Part shown: one piece after another, positions 51,218 through 60,259 of the stretch
Layout of the letters: each line of letters begins with the position of its first letter
How positions within the stretch are numbered: position 1 is the stretch's first letter
Source of the DNA: Faecalibacterium prausnitzii
GTDB lineage: Bacteria > Bacillota > Clostridia > Oscillospirales > Ruminococcaceae
Length of the DNA stretch: 64,000 nt
Reading direction: 5' to 3'
NCBI RefSeq assembly: GCF_019967995.1
Contig: NZ_CP065377.1
Location: 2,356,001 to 2,420,000 of the forward strand
The notes under the pieces: generated by a model
The model's input: the letters and a program-made list of their open reading frames with translations, nothing else
Databases searched by the model: none
Told to the model about the DNA's origin: nothing
Translations under genes and position numbers: made by a program

Positions 51218-53038
51218 ATGGATCGCCCCGGGCACCGCTTTTCACTGCGGCGGCAGATCGTGTGGAGCACGCGCGTTTTTACAGTGCTGACCTCCCTTGC
51301 TGTCTGCGCGGCACTGTTTTTTCTTTCCAACCAATATGTCCGTACAAACACCCTGCAGGCGGCAGAGTTCAACCTGCGGCTGGTGGCCACCAGCATCGAG
51401 ACAAGCCTGAACGATGCGGATGCTCTTTTGAACTGGGCCTCCATCAACGACACCGTGCGCCGCTATCTTTCACAGGAAGAGGTCAACGGCCCCCAGACCA
51501 TTGCAGCTTACAAGGCGGCGCAGGAAAAGTATTATTCCAACCCGCTGTACCCCAAGGTCATCCGGTTCTTTATGAGCAACGAAAACGACCGGCACCTGCA
51601 GTTCGGCCCGCTGAACAGCTCTTCGGCCCTGAACCAGAGCAGCGTATCCCTGTTTTTGCAGCAGGGATACGGGATGCGGTTCACCACCGACCCGCTGATG
51701 ATCTCTCACCCGGCCTGCCTTGCCATCAGCAGGCCCATCCGTTCCGGCCATGGAACGATGCATCGCGGCACAGCCTACCTTGCGCTGGATCCATCGGTCA
51801 TCACCGATCCCGCAGCGGGCTATACCACGAGCGAGGGCAGCGCACTCTATTGGGAAATGGGCAATCAGCTCTGGCAGATCGAGGATGGCCGCCTGACCCA
51901 GGTGGAAACTGCCTTTTCTGATGTTTCCTACACACTGCGCTCCACGGTGGAGAACCGCACCTGGAAGCAGTCCGCATGGCAGGGGCGCTTCCGGAAGGGC
52001 GGCAGCAGTTATTTTGCAATCAAGGTCGTTCTGGAGGGCCGGGGTGCAGCACTGATCCAGGTGATGCCCGAAAGCACCTTTTTACAGCAGCGCCGTGTCT
52101 ATCTGTGGCTGCTGGGGCTGGGGCTTGCCATCGTGTGGGGACTGAGCTTTTTAATGCAGCATTGGCTGGAATGGGCCATTACCCGCCCGGTGGAGGCCCT
52201 GCAGAAGCGGATCGAAGCTGTGGGCGGCGGCGACTTTACTGCCGACCCTGCCGTAGAGTGGCCCAATGAGCTGGGCGACATTGGCCGAGGCATCAACAAG
52301 CTGGCCGCCGATGTGGACGGCCTGATGAACCGCCGGGTGGAGGACGAGCGCAAAAAACAGGAGCTGGAATACCGGATGCTCCAAAGCGAGATCAACCCCC
52401 ACTTTATCTACAATACCCTGAACAGCATCCGCTGGATGGCCACCATCCAGCACGCGCCCGGCATTGCCGAGATGGTGACCGCCTTTGCCCGGCTGACCAA
52501 GAGCATCTCAAAGGAAACGCAGAAGCTGGTGCCCCTGCAGGAGGAGCTGGCTCTGCTCAACGATTACTTTACCATCCAGCAGTACCGCTATGGCGGCGAT
52601 CTGGAGATTGAGGTTTCCCGGATCGAGGACGAGCGGCTTTGCCGGGACTGCCTGATCCCCCGCTTTACGCTGCAGCCGCTGGTGGAGAACGCCATTTTCC
52701 ACGGGCTGGAGCCCAAGGGCGGCCACGGCAGCGTTCTGCTGGATATTTCCATCGATCCGGCCACGGGGGATGTGCTGCTGCGGCTGACCGACGACGGCAT
52801 CGGGATGCCGCCGGAGCAGGTGGCGCATCTGCTGGACGCACCCGCCGGGGAAAAAGAAAAGGCCGAAAAGTTCCGCCATGTTGGATTGTGGAACGTGAAC
52901 CGCCGCATCCAGTATTCGTTCGGCGAAGCTTACGGCCTGACCATTGAAAGCGAGGAGGGCATCGGGACTGAGGTGACCATCCGACTGCCCTATCAGAGGA
53001 AAGGAAACGATCATGCTGCGGATCTTACTTGTGGATGA
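51218..53038 (+). CDS. YesM-type sensor histidine kinase
   Basis: A 606-residue membrane kinase. TM1 is at about 15-37, an outer sensor region spans 40-295, TM2 is at about 300-325, then HAMP (WAITRPVEALQKRIEAVGGGDF), the HisKA_7 box QSEINPHFIYNTLNSIRWM with the phospho-His, and HATPase with PLVENAIFHGLEPKG and LTDDGIGMP. This 5TMR-less YesM layout regulates sugar uptake and polysaccharide genes. ATG at 51218 lies 8 bases from AAGGAG; ATG at 51212 is only 2 bases away and less likely. Its stop overlaps the response regulator gene by 26 bases. Divergent from the binding-protein gene it probably controls. Confidence 0.94.
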   Translation: MDRPGHRFSLRRQIVWSTRVFTVLTSLAVCAALFFLSNQYVRTNTLQAAEFNLRLVATSIETSLNDADALLNWASINDTVRRYLSQEEVNGPQTIAAYKAAQEKYYSNPLYPKVIRFFMSNENDRHLQFGPLNSSSALNQSSVSLFLQQGYGMRFTTDPLMISHPACLAISRPIRSGHGTMHRGTAYLALDPSVITDPAAGYTTSEGSALYWEMGNQLWQIEDGRLTQVETAFSDVSYTLRSTVENRTWKQSAWQGRFRKGGSSYFAIKVVLEGRGAALIQVMPESTFLQQRRVYLWLLGLGLAIVWGLSFLMQHWLEWAITRPVEALQKRIEAVGGGDFTADPAVEWPNELGDIGRGINKLAADVDGLMNRRVEDERKKQELEYRMLQSEINPHFIYNTLNSIRWMATIQHAPGIAEMVTAFARLTKSISKETQKLVPLQEELALLNDYFTIQQYRYGGDLEIEVSRIEDERLCRDCLIPRFTLQPLVENAIFHGLEPKGGHGSVLLDISIDPATGDVLLRLTDDGIGMPPEQVAHLLDAPAGEKEKAEKFRHVGLWNVNRRIQYSFGEAYGLTIESEEGIGTEVTIRLPYQRKGNDHAADLTCG

Positions 53039-54275
53039 TGAGCCGCTGGTCCTCATTGGCCTGCAGGGAATGCTGGAATGGGAAAAGCTGGGCTATACTG
53101 TCTGCGGCACTGCCCGCAACGGCAAGCTGGCGCTGGAAATGATCGAGCGCGAAAAGCCGGATATCGTGGTGGCAGACGTAAAAATGCCCCTGATGGATGG
53201 CCTGACCCTGGCCCGCACCTGCCGGGAACGGGGGCCGCTGCCCGCCTTTATTATGCTGACCAGCTTTGAGGAATTTGACTACATCAAACAGGCCATGGGG
53301 GCCGGGGTGGTGGATTACCTTGTTAAGCTGGACCTGACCCCGGAAAATCTGCAGACCGCGCTGGCCCGCGCCGCAGAACGCGTCAAAAAGGAGCGGGCGC
53401 TGCTTGGGGAGCTGTCGGTGCAGGAAAACCTTGCCGAGAGCGTGCGCACCTATCAGGAACGCTTTTTTGTGCGGCTGTACGCTGGGCTGTTCCCGGACGA
53501 GCAATCTTTGGAGCAGCCGCTGCAGCACATGGAACTGAACCTTACAAGCGACGACTACCTTGTGGCCAGCTGCGAGATCATTGCCAACACAGAGCTTGCC
53601 CCCGCACAGCAGCTGAAACTGAGCTTTTCCTGTGCACGGATGTTGGAAACCACCCTGCAAAATTATCTGCCCTGCTACGTAACCGGGGCCGATGCCATGC
53701 GCTGCAATGTGCTGTTCTGCCTGACCGATGCCCAATGCCAGAACTACCGGGCAGTGCTGCTTCCCCTGCTGGAGCGGGCCAGCCAGATCTTGTACAACTA
53801 CTTCACGGTCCGGCTGCTCTGGGCTGTGGGGCGGCCCACCAATTCCCTGCTGGGCCTTGCCCGCCGCTGCCGTGAAAATGCCCACCTGCAGCCCATCTTG
53901 ACCGCTGAAAATCCCATCCAGTTTGTGGAGGCCGGTGACGGCGATGCTACGGCTGGAAAGATGCAGGTGGTGGCACAGGTGCAGGAGTATATCAAAAATC
54001 ACCTTTCGGAAAAACTGACGCTGGCCGATGTGGCGGCGGTGTTCAACTTTTCGCCCAACTACCTCAGCCAGCTTTTTGGCAAATACGGCGACAGCGGCTT
54101 TGTGGAGTATATCACCGAAACCCGCATTGCCGCCGCCAAGGAGATGCTGGAACAGGGCAACCTGAAGGTGTACGAGATCGCGGAAAAACTGGGCTATGAG
54201 AGCTCGTTCTATTTCTCCAAGGTGTTCAAAAAGGTCACGGGGCTCAGCCCGCGGGAATACCAGCAAAGCTTGTAA
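53013..54275 (+). CDS. YesN-type response regulator with AraC DNA-binding domain
   Basis: A 420-residue regulator. The receiver domain (1-118) has DDEP (acidic pocket), VADVKMP with the phospho-acceptor Asp, and the Lys of YLVKLD. A poorly conserved linker (130-310) follows, then an AraC-type double HTH (about 318-418: LTLADVAAVFNFSPNYLSQLFGKY and VYEIAEKLGYESSFYFSKVFKKVTGLSPREYQ). It is coupled to the kinase by a 26-base overlap. Expected to switch on the glycan transporter and enzyme genes when an oligosaccharide is sensed. Confidence 0.95.
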   Translation: MLRILLVDDEPLVLIGLQGMLEWEKLGYTVCGTARNGKLALEMIEREKPDIVVADVKMPLMDGLTLARTCRERGPLPAFIMLTSFEEFDYIKQAMGAGVVDYLVKLDLTPENLQTALARAAERVKKERALLGELSVQENLAESVRTYQERFFVRLYAGLFPDEQSLEQPLQHMELNLTSDDYLVASCEIIANTELAPAQQLKLSFSCARMLETTLQNYLPCYVTGADAMRCNVLFCLTDAQCQNYRAVLLPLLERASQILYNYFTVRLLWAVGRPTNSLLGLARRCRENAHLQPILTAENPIQFVEAGDGDATAGKMQVVAQVQEYIKNHLSEKLTLADVAAVFNFSPNYLSQLFGKYGDSGFVEYITETRIAAAKEMLEQGNLKVYEIAEKLGYESSFYFSKVFKKVTGLSPREYQQSL

Positions 54276-54276
54276 A

Positions 54277-54339
54277 CCTCTCCAGTCACGCTTCGCGTGC
54301 CAGCTCCCCTGATAGGGGAGCCCTTGGCAGGTCGGGCAG
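54277..54339. repeat. REP-like repeat arm after the response regulator gene
   Basis: CCTCTCCAGTCACGCTTCGCGTGCCAGCTCCCC...GGGGAGCCCTTGGCAGGTCGGGCAG. It matches, nearly base for base, the reverse complement of the right arm at 6860-6929 over about 60 bases. It sits directly after the stop codon. Confidence 0.8.
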
Positions 54340-54411
54340 AAATCATCTAACTGAGTTGGGCTCGCCAAACGATGAGCGGCAGGGCCTTGCAGTAAATCAT
54401 CAGGAGGCATT

Positions 54412-56208
54412 ATGATATCTGAACAACTTTCTTTTCTTCCGGACAGTCTGCCCGACTCTCATCCCTTTCCGCCTGCCAGAGAGCGCACGGTATGGAATGC
54501 CCTACCCCAGCGGGTCAAAGACCGCTTTTTGAAGGCAGGCGAAGCTGCGCTGGCTGCGGCCATTGCGCCGCTGCCGCTCTCGCTCTGGCTGGACTTTTCC
54601 CACATCGGCCGACGCACAGCGTGGGAAGATGCCTATTTCTCCCGCCGGGCACGGCTGTGTGCACTGGTGTGCGCCGAATGCGTGGAGCACACCGGGCGTT
54701 TTCTGGGTGCCATTGCAGATACCGTATGGGCACTCTGCGAGGAAAGCGCATGGCAGCTGCCCGCCCACAACAGCTACATCCGGGACACGCCGCAGCTGCC
54801 CCTGCCGGACACTACCCGCCCCATCGTGGACCTTTTTGCTGCCGAGACCGGGGCCCTGCTGGCGCTGACCCGGTACTTACTGCCGGACGAGCTGGACACC
54901 GCCGCGCCGGGCATCACGGTGCGGATGGAGCGGGAGCTGAACACCCGCATCCTGACGCCCTATTTTACAAGCCACTTCTGGTGGATGGGCAACGGCGCGG
55001 AGCCTATGTGCAACTGGACGAGCTGGTGCACCCAGAATGTTCTGCTCACGGTCTTTCTGCTGCCCACCACACAGTCCGAGCGGAAAGCCGCTGTCAAACA
55101 GGCTGCATACAGTCTGGATTGCTTTTTGAAGGACTATGGCACGGACGGCTGCTGCAACGAAGGAGCCCAGTATTACCGCCACGCCGGGCTGACCCTGTGG
55201 GGGTGTCTGGAGATCTTATCTGCCATCGCGCCGGAGGCCTTCCGCCCGCTATTCAGCGAAGCAAAGATCAAAAATATTGCGGAGTACATCTGCAACGTCC
55301 ATGTAGAAGGGCCTTATTACCTGAACTTTGGCGATTGCAGCCCCCTTGCCGGGCGGTGCGGTGCACGAGAATACCGCTTTGGACAGGCTGTGGGCAGCGA
55401 TGCTTTGCAAGCCCTTGCGGCGGCAGACTTCCGCGCCGATGCCGACCCCGACCATTTGCAGAACCCGGACGGCAGCACCCACATCAACCTGTGGTACCGG
55501 CTAACCACCGCCTTTGCAGAAGAAGAAATGATGGCGTACTCCGCAACGCCCCGGCACCATTTAACAGTGTGGTACCCCAGCGTGGGCGTCTATGCCGCGC
55601 GGCAGGGCAGCTGGATGCTGGGGGCAAAGTTCGGCTCCAACGGCGACAGCCACAACCACAACGATACCGGCAGCATCACCGTGTACAAGGACGGCAGGCC
55701 GTTCCTCATCGATATCGGGGTGGAGAGCTACACCCAAAAGACCTTCAGCCCTCAGCGGTACGAGATCTGGACCATGCAGAGCGCATGGCACAATCTGCCC
55801 ACCTTTGACGGCGTGCAGCAGCTTCCCGGCGCGGAATACGCTGCCAGGGAGGTGTGCACCGATAAAAACAGCATCACCGGCGAACTGGCGGGCGCGTACC
55901 CTCCCATTCCGGGGCTTACCACCTACCGCCGCTGTGTATCGGTCGGCGATCAGGGCATCGCCCTGCGGGACGAAACGGACTATCCCGGCATCGTGGAGCT
56001 GACCCTGCTCACCGAGCAGAAACCCGTGCCCACAGCGGACGGCTTTGCGGTAGGCACGCTGGGCGGCATCCGCTTTGACCCGGATGCCGCAACGGCTGCT
56101 GTTACGCCGGTGCCCATCACCGACCCGCGCCTGCGCACTGCATGGCCGGAAACGATTTATAAGATCACCCTGCATTTCCAAAAAATGCTGAGCCTTACGC
56201 TATATTAA
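54412..56208 (+). CDS. Heparinase II/III-like polysaccharide lyase, cytoplasmic
   Basis: A 598-residue protein. The N-half is an (alpha/alpha) toroid (around KDYGTDGCCNEGAQYYRHAGLTLWG and NWTSWCTQN); the C-half is a beta-sandwich with the family block SNGDSHNHNDTGSITVYKDGRPFLIDIG (about 407-435). The His and Tyr residues there and in NEGAQYYRHAG are those used by heparinase II-type lyases. It would cleave next to uronic acid by beta-elimination, leaving an unsaturated uronate for GH88. There is no signal peptide, so it acts on imported chains. AGGAGG ribosome site. The exact glycan is not set by sequence: heparan, other glucuronate chains or rhamnose-glucuronate side chains are open. Confidence 0.87.
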   Translation: MISEQLSFLPDSLPDSHPFPPARERTVWNALPQRVKDRFLKAGEAALAAAIAPLPLSLWLDFSHIGRRTAWEDAYFSRRARLCALVCAECVEHTGRFLGAIADTVWALCEESAWQLPAHNSYIRDTPQLPLPDTTRPIVDLFAAETGALLALTRYLLPDELDTAAPGITVRMERELNTRILTPYFTSHFWWMGNGAEPMCNWTSWCTQNVLLTVFLLPTTQSERKAAVKQAAYSLDCFLKDYGTDGCCNEGAQYYRHAGLTLWGCLEILSAIAPEAFRPLFSEAKIKNIAEYICNVHVEGPYYLNFGDCSPLAGRCGAREYRFGQAVGSDALQALAAADFRADADPDHLQNPDGSTHINLWYRLTTAFAEEEMMAYSATPRHHLTVWYPSVGVYAARQGSWMLGAKFGSNGDSHNHNDTGSITVYKDGRPFLIDIGVESYTQKTFSPQRYEIWTMQSAWHNLPTFDGVQQLPGAEYAAREVCTDKNSITGELAGAYPPIPGLTTYRRCVSVGDQGIALRDETDYPGIVELTLLTEQKPVPTADGFAVGTLGGIRFDPDAATAAVTPVPITDPRLRTAWPETIYKITLHFQKMLSLTLY

Positions 56209-56219
56209 GGAGAACCGCT

Positions 56220-57014
56220 ATGGAAACCATCAAGCTGAAAATTCTGGACGAAGCGGGTCACACCCTGATGACCTGTGACGCCGACACCGCCGTATCCCTT
56301 GTTTACACCAACTGCTATAAGCCCGGCGACCGGGTGGCGCTGGAGATCGACCATCCCGGCCAGTACTGCGTTATCCAGTTCGAGGACACCATGCCCGAAG
56401 CCCTTGTGTATGTGGTCAAGCGGGAGATCAATTTCCACATTCCCTTCGGGGAGCAGGCCATCACCTACTCCCCCAAGAGCTTTGTGGGCAGCCGTCACGT
56501 CATCCGGGCGCGCCTTGCGCTGCCGGAGGAGATCGCCGCCCGGCGAAACTTGGCCTTTAACTGCTACGATGAACACGGCGACACCGGTTTTTATCCCCAC
56601 GCCAGCGCCAACGTGGAAACGCGCGGCGAGGCGGTGTTTGCCGCCCGCAACGCCATCGACGGCATTTTTGAGAACAGTGCCCACGGCGAGTACCCCTACC
56701 AGAGCTGGGGCATCAACCGCGACCCGAACGCCGCTCTGACCTTGGATTTTGGCCGCGAGGTACTGCTGGATGAGCTGCGCATCACCGAGCGGGCAGATTT
56801 TCCTCACGACAATTACTGGGTCAAGGCCACGGTGGCGTTTTCCGACGGCAGCAGGTTGGACATCCCGCTGGTGAAAAGCGCCAAGCCCCAGAGCGTGGCC
56901 TTCGAGCCCAAGCGGGTGCGCAGCCTTGTGCTGAAGGATCTGATTCAGGCCGAGGGAACTTCGCCCTTCCCTGCCTTGACCCAGATCGAAGCCTTTGGCA
57001 CCGAGGTAAAGTGA
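56220..57014 (+). CDS. Hypothetical protein with a discoidin-like carbohydrate-binding domain
   Basis: A 264-residue soluble protein. The N-half is all-beta (GDRVALEIDHPGQYCVIQFEDTMPEALVYVVKREINFHIP). The C-half, from NAIDGIFENSAHGEYPYQSWGINRDPNAALTLDFGREVLLDELRITERAD, resembles an F5/8C-type (galactose-binding-like) jelly roll. No secretion signal. It starts 11 bases after the lyase and is followed after 1 base by the membrane protein, so it is part of the same operon. Homologues sit beside heparinase-like genes in other gut Firmicutes as far as I recall, but no activity is known. Confidence 0.7.
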   Translation: METIKLKILDEAGHTLMTCDADTAVSLVYTNCYKPGDRVALEIDHPGQYCVIQFEDTMPEALVYVVKREINFHIPFGEQAITYSPKSFVGSRHVIRARLALPEEIAARRNLAFNCYDEHGDTGFYPHASANVETRGEAVFAARNAIDGIFENSAHGEYPYQSWGINRDPNAALTLDFGREVLLDELRITERADFPHDNYWVKATVAFSDGSRLDIPLVKSAKPQSVAFEPKRVRSLVLKDLIQAEGTSPFPALTQIEAFGTEVK

Positions 57015-57015
57015 T

Positions 57016-58419
57016 ATGAGCATCTACAATGCCCTTTATGGGCGGGACGGTCACGGCATAAATCCGAACGAGCCGGAGAAAAAAGGCTTTGCACGCTTTT
57101 GCCAGATGGTCGGCCGCGACCTCGGCCAGCTGCTGGGCACGAACCTGATGGTCTGTATCCTCTGCCTGCCCGCTGCGCTGGGCGTCTCGCTGGGGGTCAC
57201 CCTGTTCTCCCTGCCGCTTACGGTGGTGTGCAGCGCGGTGACCGGTCTGCTGGTCGGCCCTGCCATGGTGTTGCTTGCCGACTGCGCCCTGCGCAGCCTG
57301 CAGAATGACCCCTCCCAGTGGCTGCCCCGGGCAAAGCAGACCCTTGCCGCCCATTGGAAAGCCGCCTGCGGCTTTGGCGCTGTGGGCACGCTGGCACTGG
57401 GGCTGCTGTGCTTTATATCGGCCTTTGTGTTTGATGCCGCCGCCCGGCAGGGCTACTACCCCGGCCTTGCGGTGCTGGTATTTCTGGCACTGGACTTTCT
57501 GGTGCTGGCGGTTTTCGGCACTCTGTGCGCCGCCGTACTGCCGCTGCAGCCCCGCACCCCGGACAGCCTGCTGCGCCGGGCGGGCAGGCTGCTGCTCACC
57601 GTGCCGGGCCGCTGCGTATTGGCAGGCGTTATCATGCTGGCGGGCATCGGCGGCATGATCTTGCTGTTCCCGGTCAGCGTGTTCTGGGCGGTACTGTTCG
57701 GTTTCTGGCTGCCGGGGCTCGCCGCCATGCAGACCCTGTTCCCCGTTTTGCGGCAGGAGTACGGCGTGCAAGTGCGCACCATCCCGCGCCCGGCAGCGCC
57801 GGAAAAGCCCCTGACCGCGCAGGAGCAGAAAAAGCGCTCCCGCGCCAACTGGTGGTATTATAATTGGGGCATCGTGGCAGTGGCGGCGATGGTCATTGTG
57901 GGCGTGGCGTATGTGGCCCACGGTCTGCTGACCACCGTAGACCCCGATTACACCGTGGCCGTGGTCACGGCAGAATCTCTGCCGGACGAGGCCGTGCAAC
58001 GCCTACAGACTGCGCTGGCAGACTATGCGGAGGACGCCAACGGTGACGGGGCGGTCATCGTGCAGGTGAATAACTACACATGGAGCGCCGATGCCGCCCT
58101 GACCGACATGAACGGGCAAATGGCCGGTGCCACCCAGATGAACACCGACCTTGCCAACGGCGAGAGCAAAATCTGGATCCTCGAAGACCCAGAGGGCTTT
58201 GAGCAGGCTTATGGGGCGCTGAGCGAAAAGCTGGGCGCCGACTGGCAGACAAAGCTCATGCCGTGGAGCGATCTGCCCGCCCTTTCCGCGCTGGAACTGG
58301 GCAGCTACAATACTGCCGCCGACGGAAGTCAGACTGTGGATGTTCAAAGCCGCTTTGCCGGGTACAGCGTGGCGGTGTTCGATTTCTCAGATGAGCTGTG
58401 GCAGGCGCTCAATTCGTAA
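57016..58419 (+). CDS. YesL-like (DUF624) membrane protein with extra C-terminal domain
   Basis: A 467-residue protein. The first 250 residues are YesL/DUF624-like, with six hydrophobic segments and the family start NPNEPEKKGFARFCQMVGRDLGQLLGTNLM. A basic linker (KKRSRANWWYYNWG) leads to a further helix near 285-305 and a soluble C-terminal domain (310-467) predicted to be outside, rich in Asp and Ala, without a family I can name. YesL proteins accompany YesM/YesN and CUT1 transporters, as here. Function unknown; a membrane accessory of the uptake system is a guess. Its start overlaps the end region of the preceding gene by a 1-base gap. Confidence 0.82.
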   Translation: MSIYNALYGRDGHGINPNEPEKKGFARFCQMVGRDLGQLLGTNLMVCILCLPAALGVSLGVTLFSLPLTVVCSAVTGLLVGPAMVLLADCALRSLQNDPSQWLPRAKQTLAAHWKAACGFGAVGTLALGLLCFISAFVFDAAARQGYYPGLAVLVFLALDFLVLAVFGTLCAAVLPLQPRTPDSLLRRAGRLLLTVPGRCVLAGVIMLAGIGGMILLFPVSVFWAVLFGFWLPGLAAMQTLFPVLRQEYGVQVRTIPRPAAPEKPLTAQEQKKRSRANWWYYNWGIVAVAAMVIVGVAYVAHGLLTTVDPDYTVAVVTAESLPDEAVQRLQTALADYAEDANGDGAVIVQVNNYTWSADAALTDMNGQMAGATQMNTDLANGESKIWILEDPEGFEQAYGALSEKLGADWQTKLMPWSDLPALSALELGSYNTAADGSQTVDVQSRFAGYSVAVFDFSDELWQALNS

Positions 58420-59145
58420 ACAGAAACGACCGTCCGTTCTCTTTTTGTTTATGTGGTATTCTATCCACAGAAAAATAGACGGAGGTATACCGCCATAAAT
58501 CCCCATACCACGCTGAATCTTGCCAAGATTGCTCTGTGCGCGGTGGAAACCGTACTGAGGAATACTTCGCCCGGTGCAGAGGACCATCCCCCAGCCAGTT
58601 GAATAAAATAACAACGCTGCAAATGCTTATCGTCAGGCTGTTACAGATGCAGCAGCATAAAACGGACATTTCTTCAATAAAAAAATCAAGTAGACTTCAA
58701 TTTGAGCAAAATAGTAAGACTTCTTATGCTTTACCGTCATAAATTTTTCAAAATCATCTTAACGCACCTTGCGAAACATGATATTCTCTGTCACAAATCT
58801 CACTGATTTTGTGGATTGGTTTGAAACCATCCACAAGATGTGGTCGTGTTCATTTTGAACGCTGCCTCACCGTGGATTATCCCTGAAAGATCAACCGCCC
58901 CGCAACACACCCGATTCATTTTGCCGCTGTTTCACCCCGACAAAATCTTTCGCCTGTACTGCGTGGGCGGTATTTTTCTTTTCTGGAAAGCTGCACCTTG
59001 ACAACCGCATGAGCCGTCCGAACGTGATACTGGCTTTCCAGCCAACGCCGCTGCACAAACAGGGGCAGGGACTTCGTTCGGAGCAAACGGTGACCCCACT
59101 ACACCAGCAGATGCCGCTACACCACAGGACGATATTACTTAACAT
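58420..59145. other. Gene-poor, AT-richer decayed region
   Basis: No convincing intact gene. It contains a hairpin at 58809-58836 (TTGTGGATtGGTTT against AAACCATCCACAA). One frame is open from about 58990 to 59150 on the plus strand (LDNRMSRPNVILAFQPTPLHKQ...), reading like the tail of a real protein with no start. Base composition drops compared with the flanking glycan operon, which suggests an old insertion boundary. Confidence 0.5.
58841..58867 (+). repeat. Left copy of a 27-base direct repeat bounding the AT-rich island
   Basis: TGGTCGTGTTCATTTTGAACGCTGCCT matches 62344-62370 in 23 of 27 positions and the same orientation. Each copy contains a GTTCnnnnnGAAC-type dyad. Confidence 0.5.
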
Positions 59146-60057
59146 TTAGAAAATAATGTCCAGATATTTTTGGGCCTCATTACGAATAATCTGCAAGTCA
59201 TCCTCGTATCCCATAACTTTGCAAATGTAAAAGGCCTCACGATATCGCTCTGCACTCTCTTCTTTTTTGCCATGGAAGAAATCACACTCAGCTTCGATTT
59301 CCAGGCAAGAGTGAAGTACTTGATAATGTCCATATTTAATGCAAGCTTCTTTTCCATTTCTTGCAACTCTTGCGCTTTCTTCATATCTTTCCAACAAGTC
59401 CAGAGATCTGGCAAAATTGTAGAGAACCAAAGGAAGCATCCTGTTTGATGTGACCATTTCTTGGAGATGGCGTCTCATATACTGAAGCAACCGATAAAAA
59501 ATATCGGCTGCTTTTTCATTATCACCCGCCAAAGAATAAGCATTTCCAATTTGATTGACTAGCTTCATTTCGTCCAACGTGTAAAGATAGTCTTCAATTT
59601 TACTCAGTCGAAAATTTGGTATCGTCATTTGAATAGCTTGCATAAGCATTTGGATTCGCTCGTCACTTGAATACCTTTTATCCAGCCCACCAAGAAGAAC
59701 CTTTGATCGGAGAATAAATTGCTGTGTAATTTGATCATCTGGCTTTACAATTTTTTCAAGCTGACTGATTTTATCAAAGCCTTCATTAACGTGTTTCAGC
59801 GCATTGCATGCCACGATTTCCTTTTCCAATGCCTCTATTTCCAGCTCCTCTGGTGTTACAAGTGCATAATACCGATCATCTGGCAAGCCAAGGCGTTGTA
59901 GAATAGCATTGATCCTTGTACGACTGGGGGTCTGCCTTCCATTTTCAAATCTGGAGAGAGTAACAGGCTCGCAAATGCCTGCACAGACTTGCTCCTGCGT
60001 CAAATTCAACTCCTGCCGTCGCTGGCGGATATAATCACCAAGCCTATAGTTCTGCAT
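59146..60057 (-). CDS. Xre-family regulator with TPR-like C-terminal domain
   Basis: A 303-residue protein: an N-terminal helix-turn-helix (LGDYIRQRRQELNLTQEQVCAGICEPVTLSRFENGRQTPSRTRINAILQRLG, residues 5-55) followed by about 240 residues of helical repeats (ALKHVNEGFDKISQLEKI, NQIGNAYSLAGDNEKAADIFYRLLQYM, LYNFARSLDLLERYEESARVARNG), like the peptide-sensing Rgg/PlcR/Rap group. The start is ATG 60057 with a TTGAGGT site; an earlier TTG is rejected. Divergent from an ABC exporter, so a peptide-controlled exporter is possible. No pheromone gene was found nearby. AT-richer than the neighbours. Confidence 0.85.
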   Translation of the reverse strand: MQNYRLGDYIRQRRQELNLTQEQVCAGICEPVTLSRFENGRQTPSRTRINAILQRLGLPDDRYYALVTPEELEIEALEKEIVACNALKHVNEGFDKISQLEKIVKPDDQITQQFILRSKVLLGGLDKRYSSDERIQMLMQAIQMTIPNFRLSKIEDYLYTLDEMKLVNQIGNAYSLAGDNEKAADIFYRLLQYMRRHLQEMVTSNRMLPLVLYNFARSLDLLERYEESARVARNGKEACIKYGHYQVLHSCLEIEAECDFFHGKKEESAERYREAFYICKVMGYEDDLQIIRNEAQKYLDIIF

Positions 60058-60259
60058 TCTTCCGTACCTCAAACAATCAATATTATCATTATTATAGTAC
60101 GCCTTATGCCATCACACAAGCACTTCTCTCGTTGACTTGTCGTCTTATAAAATTATTTATTACACCAGACGATATGGTCAGCCGGTTTTTACTGTGATAA
60201 GATGTAGACACCGCAAAACTCACGGCTTAACCTACAAAGTCAGGGAGAGGAGACTTCAA

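Noticed and set aside
58536..58742. A 68-codon frame in the decayed region
   Set aside because: Low-complexity reading with no family resemblance and no ribosome site.
60058..60259. Tiny frames (MPSHKHFSR near 60107 and MVSRFLL near 60174) as candidate pheromone peptides for the Xre-TPR regulator
   Set aside because: No ribosome site, no signal-like hydrophobic segment, and the second overlaps the exporter leader.
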